Source: Heracleum sosnowskyi (Eukaryota; Streptophyta; Magnoliopsida; Apiales; Apiaceae). From it: DNA of 64,000 bases. The translations under genes and the position numbers were made by a program. Shown here in pieces: positions 33,682 to 44,600 of this stretch. How positions within the stretch are numbered: the first letter of the stretch is position 1; every line of letters starts with the position of its first letter. The DNA lies in assembly GCA_030848705.1 (NCBI GenBank), contig CM061239.1, forward strand, positions 88,270,363 to 88,334,362, written 5' to 3'. The notes beneath the pieces are model-generated. The model saw only the letters and a list, made by a program, of their open reading frames with translations, did not search any database and was not told the origin of the DNA.

Positions 33682-36600
33682 AAGTGATTCAAGAAACTGA
33701 AGAGTTAGAAAGTGAGAATCCTGAGTCACCTCTCACCAGACAAAGTAAGAAATCCAAATCCAAACCTACTACTGGATCCTCCCAACAGGATTCAGATGTG
33801 GAAAAAGGGGTACACCTATTACTGTCAATGGCCTCCCAACAGGTTATTGGCATTGAAAAGAGTAGTCTCCCCACTACAATCTGTACTGAGTCTGCACAGG
33901 ATCAAGAACTCACTCTTGATCCTAGGAGAAATAAGGATGCTGACACATTGAGTGGAGAGCACATCACACTTGAAACTCCTCCTATTTCTCAGGGGGCATT
34001 GCCAAAATTCAATCCACACCACACTTCTCTTCCAGAATCTACATCTAACATTTCTTCTCAACAGATCAGTCATTCACATGACTTTTCTGCAATTGATCAA
34101 TCACAATCCAACACTGTGATTGAGCCAACCTCAAGTGACATGGTGCATGACACTGTGCTCACCACCCAGGAACCACATCTAGTTGGTCAGGGAATGCATG
34201 ATGGGGCATATCCTAATGACACCAACACAAACATGGAGGATTCACCAGTTTTCACTGGAGACTCTATGCCAAATTCTCCCATCCTTAGGGATGTGGAACT
34301 GTCTTCACAGACAAATAGGGCTGATGTTGTAACACATCCCATTTCAATGGAGACAACATCAGACTCTACAGCCATTCCAAGGCTGGAGGAGACTCAAAAA
34401 CTTTCATCCCTTGAAGTGCCTAGCACTAGCTCTCACTTGGCTCAGGCCACTCTGTCAGAATGGCTGAAGCCTGTGCAACATGACAGGCCTTCAGGATCAT
34501 CAACTGTGCCTTCTAAAATGACAGAAGAAGCCATTCAAGATCTACATGTGGCACAGATTGATGAATTCTCAAAAATAGCTCAACACCTCCTCACCTCCAA
34601 CCTGCCAAATGCTGATTATGAGGCTATTCTTCTTTGCCACAAGGAGGATGTTGCAGCTCAGCAGGAGAAAATAGTGGATGCAGCTGAACCAGAGGGAAAT
34701 GTGGATGCCTGGTTGGATGCTAAGAGGTCTATCAAACTCAAGGATGCCCTAGCTTTTCTGAGAGAAAATTATCTCACCTCTCTAGGCTCCAATGCAAAGG
34801 ATCTCTCTCCTGCTGCAGTTTTTGATGCTATAAATGATGTCTACAAGAATCAGCTCAAGGCTCTGCACTATCTTGGGAAAGGGCTTCAATCAGAGATTTA
34901 TTCTATCCAGGAGGAGACAGAAAGATCCCTCACTCAGCTAAGAAACTCATATCTCTCTGATTTTCCCAAGGTGGATGGCATCCTCAAAGAAATCCAGAAA
35001 ACAAATTCTAATGTCAACATGATGGATATCTCTCTAGCCATGGTCATTGACAACATCAAGAAACTGACTACTACATTGGAAAATCAAGTCAAGGCCAACA
35101 TCAACTCTAATGCAATGCTGAATGTGATTTGGAGGAATCAATATGGTGACAAATTGGTGGATGAAGTTCCTATGTCAAACATCTCCAAATTTGACTTTGC
35201 CAAGATCAAGGATCAATCTCTAAATTCTTTCAAGTCTCAACAGCTATTCTCCAAGGTGGATGGTCTAGAAAGAGAAGTGGCCTCTCTGAAAGATGAAAAC
35301 AGGATACTTGTTCAATCTCTAAACCAGCTCAATGACAAGCTGGATGACCAAGGCAACAATACCTCCAATATCCTGCTGGTGCAACAACAAATGTTGACTT
35401 CTATGATGAGACAAATGAACCTGCCTATCCCTGGGGAAGCTCAAGACATCTTGTCTGATTCTAAGCCTAAGGGGGAGAAACAAAAGGAGGTCATTCTGCA
35501 AAAGAAAGGGGGAGTACCTGCCAAGCAACAAAAGCTTAAGGGCAAAATTTCTGAAGAAACAATCAAACCAATAATCCTACCCCCTGTAGAGGTTATAAGT
35601 GCACAAGGTCAGAAAAGCACAGTCACAACCACCTACTATCCATCCACGATGCCCAAAGACACTTCAGCTACTCAACCTGCTCAACCTACTCCTAATGCTC
35701 AACCTGTCAAAGCTACAGTTATCACAGAGGCCAAGCTACAGGAAGTTGCAAATTCAAACATCTATCATGATGAGGCCTTCCTGGAGTTTCTGAAAGCCAT
35801 CTACAGAAATGCTCATGAAGATGCAAGAAGCTACAGAGAGAAGCTCAAGGAAAGCATCAAGTACTTCACAGTTGCAACAAAGAAAATCAGGGATGTTCAT
35901 CTAAGAGAGGTTATCATGGTGTGCAAGGACAATTGCTTGTGGCATCTATCATTTCAAACTCTAGAAAGACTGAGATTTACTGAGCTGTCAATCATTCTGG
36001 AGTTGATTGAAAAGCATGGAGTGAACAATGAAAGTCTATACAATGACTTGAAGATAGATCAAAATCAAAGATTGCCTGAGGTTATCTCCAAACCAAGGAC
36101 AATTATCTACCAAAGTCTATCTCAAGATAACAGCATTGACCAACTTGTCATTCCCTCAGACCTGAAAATGAAGAACAATGCAAAGATCAATCAGGTGCTA
36201 CAAATGCTGAGAGCCAAGAGATGAGTTAGGACAGTTGAGGAACTAGAAATGATTCACACTCTACAATCTCTTCTGATTCATGGAGTCATTCCTGAATCTG
36301 TCAAAGAAAAGAGCAAGAAGAAGGATGGTGAGGATGATGATGAGGAGAAAACCTATAGAAGGAGATCTCATTCAAGGAGTGATAAGGATGGACCAAGTGA
36401 AAGTAGCAGGAGCAAATCCTCAAAGAAGACAAAAGGTGCTGATGATGACAAGAGGGATTCTAAGGGGACAAAGGAAACAACCAAGAGAACAAGAAGTGGA
36501 TTCAGCAAGTCAAGGACATTGCTAGCAGTACTTTAACCACAACACAAGACTCTAAGTCTAGGGTGGGTACTGTTAGTAATGATCCTCCAAAATCATTATC

Positions 36601-37516
36601 TAAGACTTCTAAACCTGAATTGCCACAGAAGAAAGAAGGAGCCACAAAAGGAACATCAAAAAGACACTTCCACAAAGTCACAGCTGGTGGAGTGTTACAG
36701 TGGATGAAGGGAAAATGAATGAAGCTACTCCCAAGTGATGTGGCACTGAAGACTAATTCTCCCTGCTCCACAAAGCTACCTCAAGTGAAGCACATGAAGA
36801 TCAAGAGGGCAGCTAAGAGGACAAGGATAACAAAGAAGAATGGGATAATCACTAATGTTGTAGGGATCAAAGTGCTTCCTCTTGATGAAGACTATGATGA
36901 AGATGCCCTAGCATTCTTGAGAGCTCAAAGAATCTTTGAAGTCAAGGTGAAGCTAGATCATCTAGAGATCAAGTACACTGATGGAAGAGAAAGGATAATG
37001 AAGCAAGGAGGGTGGCAATATTTCTATAAGTATGAGCTTGAAAGGATAAATGCCTTACTGAATTTTGAAGAAAAAGAAGAAAGGACATGGAAGATAGATA
37101 TTGCCAGGTACTTGAAAATGCATGCTGATTATGAAGAAAACACGAGGAAAGAGAATGAAGAGAAAAACATACAGAGAGAGAAAGAAATGGCTGAGATGGA
37201 GGAGATGGCTAAAGAGCTAAGGCAGAAAGGGCTGTGCAGGGTCAAACAAAATCCTTACATTGTGGAGTACAAAAATTCTTATGGAGGCATGAGCAAGATA
37301 AGGATGAAGTTTCTGGATTCATATGTGGAAAGTGCTCTTAAAGCTGCAATTGATGATCTAAAAGACTCCCCTCTCATTGAAGAACTGATTGCAAGAGAAG
37401 AACTTCAAGAAGCCATCATAGACATGAAAAGAAGAGAAGAGATAAGGAAAAAGAAGATTTATGATGATTTTCAAGAGAAGCAATTGGAAGCTGAAGCTGC
37501 TGAGCAACAAAGATAG
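33634..37516 (+). pseudogene. third ORF of copia element C, nearly intact in its first half
   Basis: The main frame is open from the deletion junction to TGA 36222-36224 (about 860 codons). It continues in the same frame past that stop to 36536, then shifts near 36500 to another frame that runs to TAG 37516 with one TGA at 36716-36718. The N-terminus starts inside the ORF because of the deletion. It contains a basic serine-rich patch (RQSKKSKSKPTTGSSQQ), a block with CTESAQDQE as in A and B, a long acidic middle, a helical region with coiled-coil character (about 34560-35450), and a lysine/glutamate-rich C-terminus (about 36720-37510). Its function is unknown, and no membrane segment is evident. 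Confidence 0.75.
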
Positions 37517-37657
37517 TCTGTAAGCTTTCAAATTTTTCTATGTAATCAAATTCCTGATCTCAATGTTCATAAATTGTCTTCTCTGTTACTTAATTTCCTT
37601 CTATGTAAGTTAGGCTTGTTATCAGACATGAAATTGTGCCTAAGGATCTTACTCACA

Positions 37658-37670
37658 ATTTGGGGGAGAT
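37658..37670 (+). other. polypurine tract of element C
   Basis: ATTTGGGGGAGAT directly precedes TGTTAGG of the 3' LTR. Confidence 0.85.
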
Positions 37671-39002
37671 TGTTAGGCTCAAGACATGTCTGAATACCAC
37701 TATTAACAAGCCTACACTATGTGACTATGTCACATTACATGACCTAGTGATTTCTATCACTGGGATATAGTATAGGTCTCTAAATGTACTTGTCTTGTTC
37801 TCATGAACAATAGCTTTATCATGTATGCTCATATCTATAATGAGCTTAGTAAAGTTTCTTGCATCTAGATTGTATATAGGCCATTGAATAATTGTCCTGG
37901 TAGAAGTTCAGTAATGTTCATGCAGCAGGATAGAAATGAATAAGGCCATGAAGAAATAAGTTGCAGAAATTTGTCTAAGGCATTATATAGCAAAGTCAGA
38001 AGAAAGCTATGTCGTGAAGTCACCAATATCTATGTCGTGAAGTGCTACATCGCATAGTCCATTTTGGTCTATGTCGAGAAGTCCTCAAGACACATGTCGT
38101 GAAGTGTTGAAGTCAGCAAAGTCAAAGAAGCCTAGATCGTGAAGTTCTCAGAAGCCTTATGTCGCATAGTCATCAAAATGACCTATGTCGCATAGTCGTC
38201 AAATGACTTATGTCGCATAGTCGTCAAATGACCTATGTCGCATAGTCGTCAAATGACTTATGTCGCATAGTCGTCAAATGACTTATGTCGCATAGTCATC
38301 AAATGACCTATGTCGCAAAGTCTTCAAAGGCTATATCGCGTAGTCCTCACAAGGGAGATCGCGAAGTCAGGAATGAAGTGGAGTTCACGATATCAACACT
38401 TAGCCGTTTATAACAAGACAATTCAAGGTACATAATCAAGAATCAAAAGAGACAAATACTGAAGCATTTGTTCTGGCAAGGTGGTCCAAAGAACAGATGG
38501 CAAATCTACAGCTAAACTTGGAGAGAAAGATAAGAGACAAGCAGCTATAGAAACGGGAAAGACTCCGAAAAGCAGGTGGTCCTTCCTGACACAGTTAACG
38601 TCTTATGGCAGGACAAGTTGGACTTTCAGCAAGGGGTAACTGTGTAAAAATAGGTGTGTGCACTAGTTTGTATAGGGCTTATATATATATCATGCACATC
38701 CTATTGTAAGCTGTAAGAGAGATACACATAGTTATTTGCTAAGCTCTTTTCTCTGTAAGCAAGCAAGTACAAACTGTTCTTGTTTAGAAGCCAGAAATTC
38801 GATTATGAATTTCTTGGAAAGCTGTAGTTTTTAATTTGCTTATACAAAGTAGATTAAAGTGATTGTGCGTGTTGTTTACTTTCTGCATATTACATAGCAT
38901 AATCATATACAGTTTACATTAAGTTTCAAGAAAGCAAAAATCCATCAAACTATCCATTCACCCCCCCTCTGTCTAGTTTCTAGGTGATATTCATTCCTAA
39001 CA
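37671..39002 (+). repeat. 3' LTR of element C
   Basis: 1332 bp, from TGTTAGG to CCTAACA. The tandem array has seven units here (about 38157-38331) against ten in the 5' LTR. Substitutions relative to the 5' LTR are few and scattered. Confidence 0.95.
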
Positions 39003-39530
39003 TAACCTAAGTTCAATTTAGCTACATAATTATTTTTATATATTTTGAAGTTAAATAAAATGTCTTCTATCAAATGATACTCACACGTTTCGAGCGAAGT
39101 TCCAAAAATCTGTGATTTTATAGTTTAGCGATATAAAGACGTTTCAGTTAATAGATAAACTCAAGTTCAATACAAACAACTTTTTCTAATAAATAATAAA
39201 CACAGGGGCAAGTTAGTCAGTTCAAATCATGTACAAAATATCTCATGGTTAAATTATCTCACGTATTATAAGATTATGTTAATCGATATAATAATGAATA
39301 CCAAATACGCCTCCACTCACGCGACACACACGTACATATAATATTGGAAGTAGAATAGGTGTTTGCAAAACATATTAAATCCTTATATACAATAAGCGTA
39401 AGAGAAATCTTATCCAAAATTTTGGTCATGTACCGCCAAATCAATAAGGATTGTTGATTTTAAAATAGATGAATGAGAACCATTAGATCTAATATTAAAA
39501 AAATAATAATAATATAAATTAAATTAGAGT
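39003..39530. other. AT-rich flank of element C, no gene
   Basis: It contains the right-hand TAACC duplication. At about 39466-39500 there is a partial match to the Helitron K interior (ATGAATGAGAACCATTAGAT). Otherwise nothing recognisable was seen. Confidence 0.5.
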
Positions 39531-40050
39531 AACCACCATCTATTTGGTTGGTAGTTTGGTCATATGTAGTTTGGTCATCTAAATAATAACCGTTAGATGT
39601 AAATATCGATAAATGAGAACCGTTGGATGTAATATTAAAAAATATATTCTTTTCTTGATATCTAAAATGCTCCCACGGATTCAAGGTTCGAATCCCGTCA
39701 ACAACATATTATTATTGAATATTTATATCATCTATTTTTCTAAGCTACATTCAAAAGTTCAAGATATTATTCCGTCAACAACATATTAAGAATTTTTAAG
39801 ATCAAAATACAAATAAATGTTAATAAAATAAGATAAAAAATACTAAAAAATCATATAAAAAATACTAAAATAATAAATCAAAAATACTAAAATTCATCCG
39901 TGTATCGCACAACTTATAGGCTAAAAACGTAGAATAACATCATACATATATTATTATATTTGATTACTTTTTAAAATCATATAAATCAAAATATAGATAA
40001 TAAAAAAAAAAACTAAAATTCATCCGTGCGATGCACGGGTTACAGGCTTG
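39531..40050 (+). mobile_element. Helitron family K, copy 4
   Basis: It lacks the TATACTATAC start but follows copies 1 and 2 closely, with GGTTCGAATCC at 39685-39695. It has the best-preserved 3' hairpin of the family, CCGTGC-GAT-GCACGG at 40024-40038, then GTTACAGGCTTG ending at 40050. It lies about 400 bp upstream of the EH gene start codon. Confidence 0.6.
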
Positions 40051-40229
40051 TATAAATTAATCCACTAACAAGGGGCTAATAACAAGGGACCGATATATTA
40101 ATCCAAATGATCGCAAATTCTGCTCCCATCGATAAGACTCCAAAATCGTCTTGGCCGATACAAACACAACCTATGTGTACAATACAATTATAAATTAACA
40201 GTGTCACAACTCGGACGTAACTCAGTAAT

Positions 40230-40259
40230 CCCCCCCCCCCCCCCCCCTCCCCCTCCCCC
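40230..40259. repeat. C-rich tract upstream of the EH gene
   Basis: Runs of 18, 5 and 5 cytosines separated by single T. The minus strand can form a G-quadruplex, the plus strand an i-motif. It sits about 205-235 bp upstream of the start codon, at or just before the likely transcription start, followed by a CT-rich leader. Confidence 0.8.
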
Positions 40260-40370
40260 GATCGACCCACCCGTCCAATCCCTAGATCTCTCCCCCAAAT
40301 CAAACAATCCCTAACCTCCCTCAGATCTTCAATTACATCGTCTCCTTGAATCAATTCAACCTCCAGATCG

Positions 40371-40406
40371 ATGAATTCACCTCAATTTCACATGTCGATC
40401 TGTTGA
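40371..40406 (+). CDS. uORF in the EH gene leader (11 codons)
   Basis: ATG at 40371 reads eleven codons to TGA at 40404-40406, 58 bases before the EH start codon. It could lower or condition translation of the main ORF if the transcript starts upstream of 40371, which is not proven. The peptide (MNSPQFHMSIC) is not recognised. Confidence 0.35.
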   Translation: MNSPQFHMSIC

Positions 40407-40464
40407 ATTGACTCGTCGATTTGACAATTAGATATAGCAAAGCAAGGTGTAAGTTGTTATAGAG

Positions 40465-41539
40465 ATGGCAGGGGGTCCGAACATGGAGCAATTCGAATTG
40501 TACTTTCGAAGAGCGGATTTGGATCAGGACGGTCGGATCACTGGACCCGAAGCTATTGCTTTCTTTCAAGCCACTAATCTTCCCAAACCAGTCCTTGCTC
40601 AGGTACTTTCCGCCTTTTGTAATTTCGTTAAGTTGTGTATAGTTGCTTTAAGTTAAATCTCATTGTTTTCTAGTCAATTCGATGTATCGTATTTTGGTAT
40701 TATGTATGCAGTGAAGTTGTAGGTATTGATTTTAGACTAGGGTTCTAAAACTTGCTGAAATTTGATAATAATAAATACGTAAGGTTAAAGGAAGAAAATT
40801 TATTGAACTTGTTGATAATCATGTTGGGTTTTAGGTTGTGCCGGACATTGCTACTCCTATATTAGATGCTTAAAGTTTAATTAGCTGCTTTGAATCAGAA
40901 TTCAGTATCTTCGTGATGGTATTTGGCATTAAGCATTATGGTTAATTTGTCGTACAAAGTCTTTAATTTGGTCAAGTTGCCACCCAGTGTTCTTATTACT
41001 ACTGTATAGGTTAGCCCATCACTGTCCGAGTGTCTTAAGGTAATCTGCTGGTTTTACAATCTATTATTGGTTTATGTGTTGCTCTATATGTATTATATGT
41101 ATTATGTCACATGAATTTACCACCGAGGATTGATGAATCTATTTGGCAATCAGAGTTCATAAGTAGTATTGTCAGGCTATTTATGCTACAAGTTATCAAG
41201 TTTTTAAAGATATTCTAATAAACCATATGGGATGTGTGCAGTGATAGAAATCTGGTTGTATTAGTCTGAATCTGTATTATGAGATTCAAGCTATTGCCTG
41301 AGGCATTCAGTTTTCAGGTTAGAAGCAGTTAGTACCAACTGTAGAAAAGGCTCGTTGACATTTCAATACCTTCTGTTAGATAGATCATATATCTAACACT
41401 GTTCAGTTTTTAATTAAATAGGGTAGAGGAAACTAGATAAGTTTTTTCCCTCTACATGTGCTGATCTCCAGCTTTGTTTTAGTAGCCACCTGGGATTTCT
41501 AAGTGATCTAGTTGCATTTTGATAGCATTATAGTCAATC

Positions 41540-41612
<73 letters not shown>

Positions 41613-44600
41613 GAAAGTTCTATGGAGACCATATTTAGTTGGAGACTTGGAGACATATATGTTCTGCAACTAAAATACATTCATAAAATGCTCTATAAAA
41701 ATAATATGTAGAGTAATATTTAGTAAACATAACATATATGGTCTATAAAATATCCAATTTGATTATAATTTTAGTTCTACAAAGATATTATGCAAATATC
41801 TTATTTGCAGAACATTTATAATGGGGTAATATGCATGACAATGTTCTGCAAGTATAACATGCGTGATTTACAAAAATATTCAATTTGATGATGATTTTAT
41901 ACTGCAAGATATCTAATTTGACAATGATTTTGTTACGTGAAGTAGGTTCTACTCGTTATTTAGGTTGCAGAACGTAAATGGTTTCCAAGTCTTCAACTAA
42001 ATATGGTCTCCATAGAACTTGACTCTATATATATATATATGCAAATGTACATGCGACGCGTATCTTTATATTTACTCCCTCCGTCTCACTAATATTGGCA
42101 ATCTTATTTTTGGCACGCATTTTAAGGTGCTTATAAAATATAGCTCCATAGTTTATTTTTTTGAAAAAAGTTTTAAATAAATAAATATGGAGCTATATTG
42201 TATATGCACCTTAAAATGCATGCCAAAAGTAACGTCGCCAAATTAGTGGGACGGAGGGGTAGAATAATAGCGAGTATAGAATTATTTTGTGCATATTAAT
42301 TAAGTATACGTATGATCCTAAAATAGTTTCTTTTCATATGTTTTACATGCTCATTCTCACGATTTGCTCTTTGGCCCTATACAGATATGGACACATGCTG
42401 ATCAAAATAAAACTGGTTTCCTTGGCCAAGCAGAGTTTTATAACGCTCTTAAACTTGTGACTGTGGCTCAAAGTAAGCGAGATCTAACCCCAGACATAGT
42501 TAAAGCAGCACTATATGGGCCTGCTTCAGCTAAGATTCCTGCACCGCAAATAAATCTTGCTGTTCTGCCAACACCTCAGCCAAATATCAGGGCTGGCACC
42601 CCCTCTCTGCAGTTTGCTGGAACTGCTCCAGTGACATATCAAAATACTGGCACTAGAGGTTCACAGGGTATTCCACCTCAGCAAGGCCAGGGCTTTCCAC
42701 CTCAGCAAAGCCAGGGTTTTCCACATCAGCAAAACCCTGGTTTTCCACCTCAGCAGAACCAAGGTATGAGGTCAGTGCGTCCCCTGCCTCCAGAGAATGC
42801 ACATTTGCAGCAGGGTGTTGCAAATCAACGATGGCCTGGTGTAGGTACTATGGCTGCTTCTTCTACTCCCCCAAGTTCAAGTATTTCCACTGACTGGCTG
42901 AGAGGAGGAACAGGTGTTTCACCTGCTTTAGTAACTTCTCAAGTTCCTTCTGGTGGAACTAATGCTTCCTCAACCCAAGCCGCACTTGGGCTGGCAACCT
43001 CAGGATTGATAGCATCGCCAAGGCCTGAAGTGCAGGCAGCAACTACATCGATGCAGCCTTCACCCTCTAAACCAAATGATTCAGCTTTACCTGCTAATCA
43101 GTTTGGAGCTAAGGATTCAAAGACATCGACAAATTTAGGAAACGGATTTGCATCGGACCCGGTGTTAGGAGATGTGTTTTCTGCATCCTCAGTTCAAGTA
43201 AGACCAAAGTCTCCAGTTCCTGCTTCTTCGGCAAATAGTTTACCAGTCTCATCCGCCACTGTTCCTGCCCCTTCTGGACCCCAAACTACATCCAGGCCAA
43301 GTCTACCGAGCCCTCTGCAAAGTGCACCTGCTCAGGTGCTCACAGGCAGTCAGAATCAGTATCTTCAGTCTACGATAAAAGTTGGCCAGCAAGTTCCAGT
43401 GCAAACCTCCAATGCATACCCTGCAGGTGGTAGAAGTCCCGCTTCAGGCCAACCCAATGTACAATGGCCTAAAATGACTCAGGCAGCTGTTCAAAAGTAC
43501 AGCAAAGTGTTTGTGGAAGTAGACACTGATAGAGATGGAAAAATTACCGGAGAACAGGCACGTAACCTGTTTCTAAGTTGGAATTTGCCAAGAGGTAGAA
43601 CATGTTATAACGCTCTTCTTTGATCTTGCTTGGTATTTGTTTTCCCTAATTTTGAATAAACCAAATGTTTTGGTATTTGCATAATTTGCCTTCATCATCA
43701 CTGACTATGATACCATAACTATAAAAAGGTTAGTGGCTATATCTAGTTTTTACTTACTGTTGAAAAGAGATGGAATGGCTGTCATTAAAGTGAATGTAAC
43801 CTGCAATCACGAGGTCACATTATCATTCCAAAAAATATACTTCTGGTAATAGCAATTAGTAGTGGTAACTTATTTCTCCTGTTTGAAATCAAATTCCTCC
43901 ACTTTTAAGGTGGTCATAATGTTTGCAAGTTCATTTTGCAATTTCTGCAAAGATAATGACTGCCTTGTGTATACTCGATGGTAGTACCTCAACTAATTTG
44001 GCTACACCAAGGCTTGTAAAATATAAGGTCTCTATGTTTTCTTTTTGACAGTTAGACAGATTACAAAATTATTGTACCACTCTGACTTCTGTTTTTGGTG
44101 TATTCAATACCTTGTTAATATATTAATCCCTTTTAGTAGATAGTAAGAGATGTCAGATATGTTAAGTAATCAGCTCTTCTAAAACCACAACTCCACCAGG
44201 CATTGTGTAGCAGGCCTTTATTGGATCATAGTATGTTATGATCAACACTTTCCTTTACTTGTACGAGTTGACAAACAGACCAACACATATGTAGACAGTT
44301 CATGTAAAGTACCGGGGTTAGGATTTGCTCTTCTAGAACCTTGAGGTGTAAGGAGGCCGCCTTTATTGTATATTTATCCTATATTCTAACACAATATAAG
44401 TGATGGTAACTCAGGATCATCTCAATGAATAAAATGCTATCTTGACATCATTAAATTATATTTCTTTTTGCACTTGAATGATGGTTACCCAAATTTGATT
44501 AAGTGGATGGATGGTAGTTGGTATAAAACTGGTACTGGTTGCTGAGTGTCTATTAGTGTCGTCCTTTATGAATTTATATTAGGACCGGATAGGTAAGTAT

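Larger units (their letters stand above)
27337..39002 (+). mobile_element. Ty1/copia retrotransposon C (SIRE-like), young
   Basis: 11,666 bp with two near-identical LTRs, a primer-binding site, a polypurine tract and perfect 5-bp target duplications TAACC (27332-27336 and 39003-39007). The order is gag, protease, integrase, RT, third ORF. The LTRs differ by about ten substitutions by eye plus repeat-number changes, so the insertion is recent. The element cannot move on its own: integrase has a stop and RT is truncated with RNase H lost. It could have been mobilised in trans by an intact relative. Confidence 0.95.

Noticed and set aside
33684..36224. Treating the 846-codon ORF as a host gene
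   Set aside because: It lies between pol and the polypurine tract of element C, and related ORFs occupy the same place in A and B.
42364..43623. Ending the EH protein at the stop at 43621
   Set aside because: That stop lies in intron 2 after a good donor (CCAAGAG/GTAGAA). The next exon restores the second EH domain in phase.
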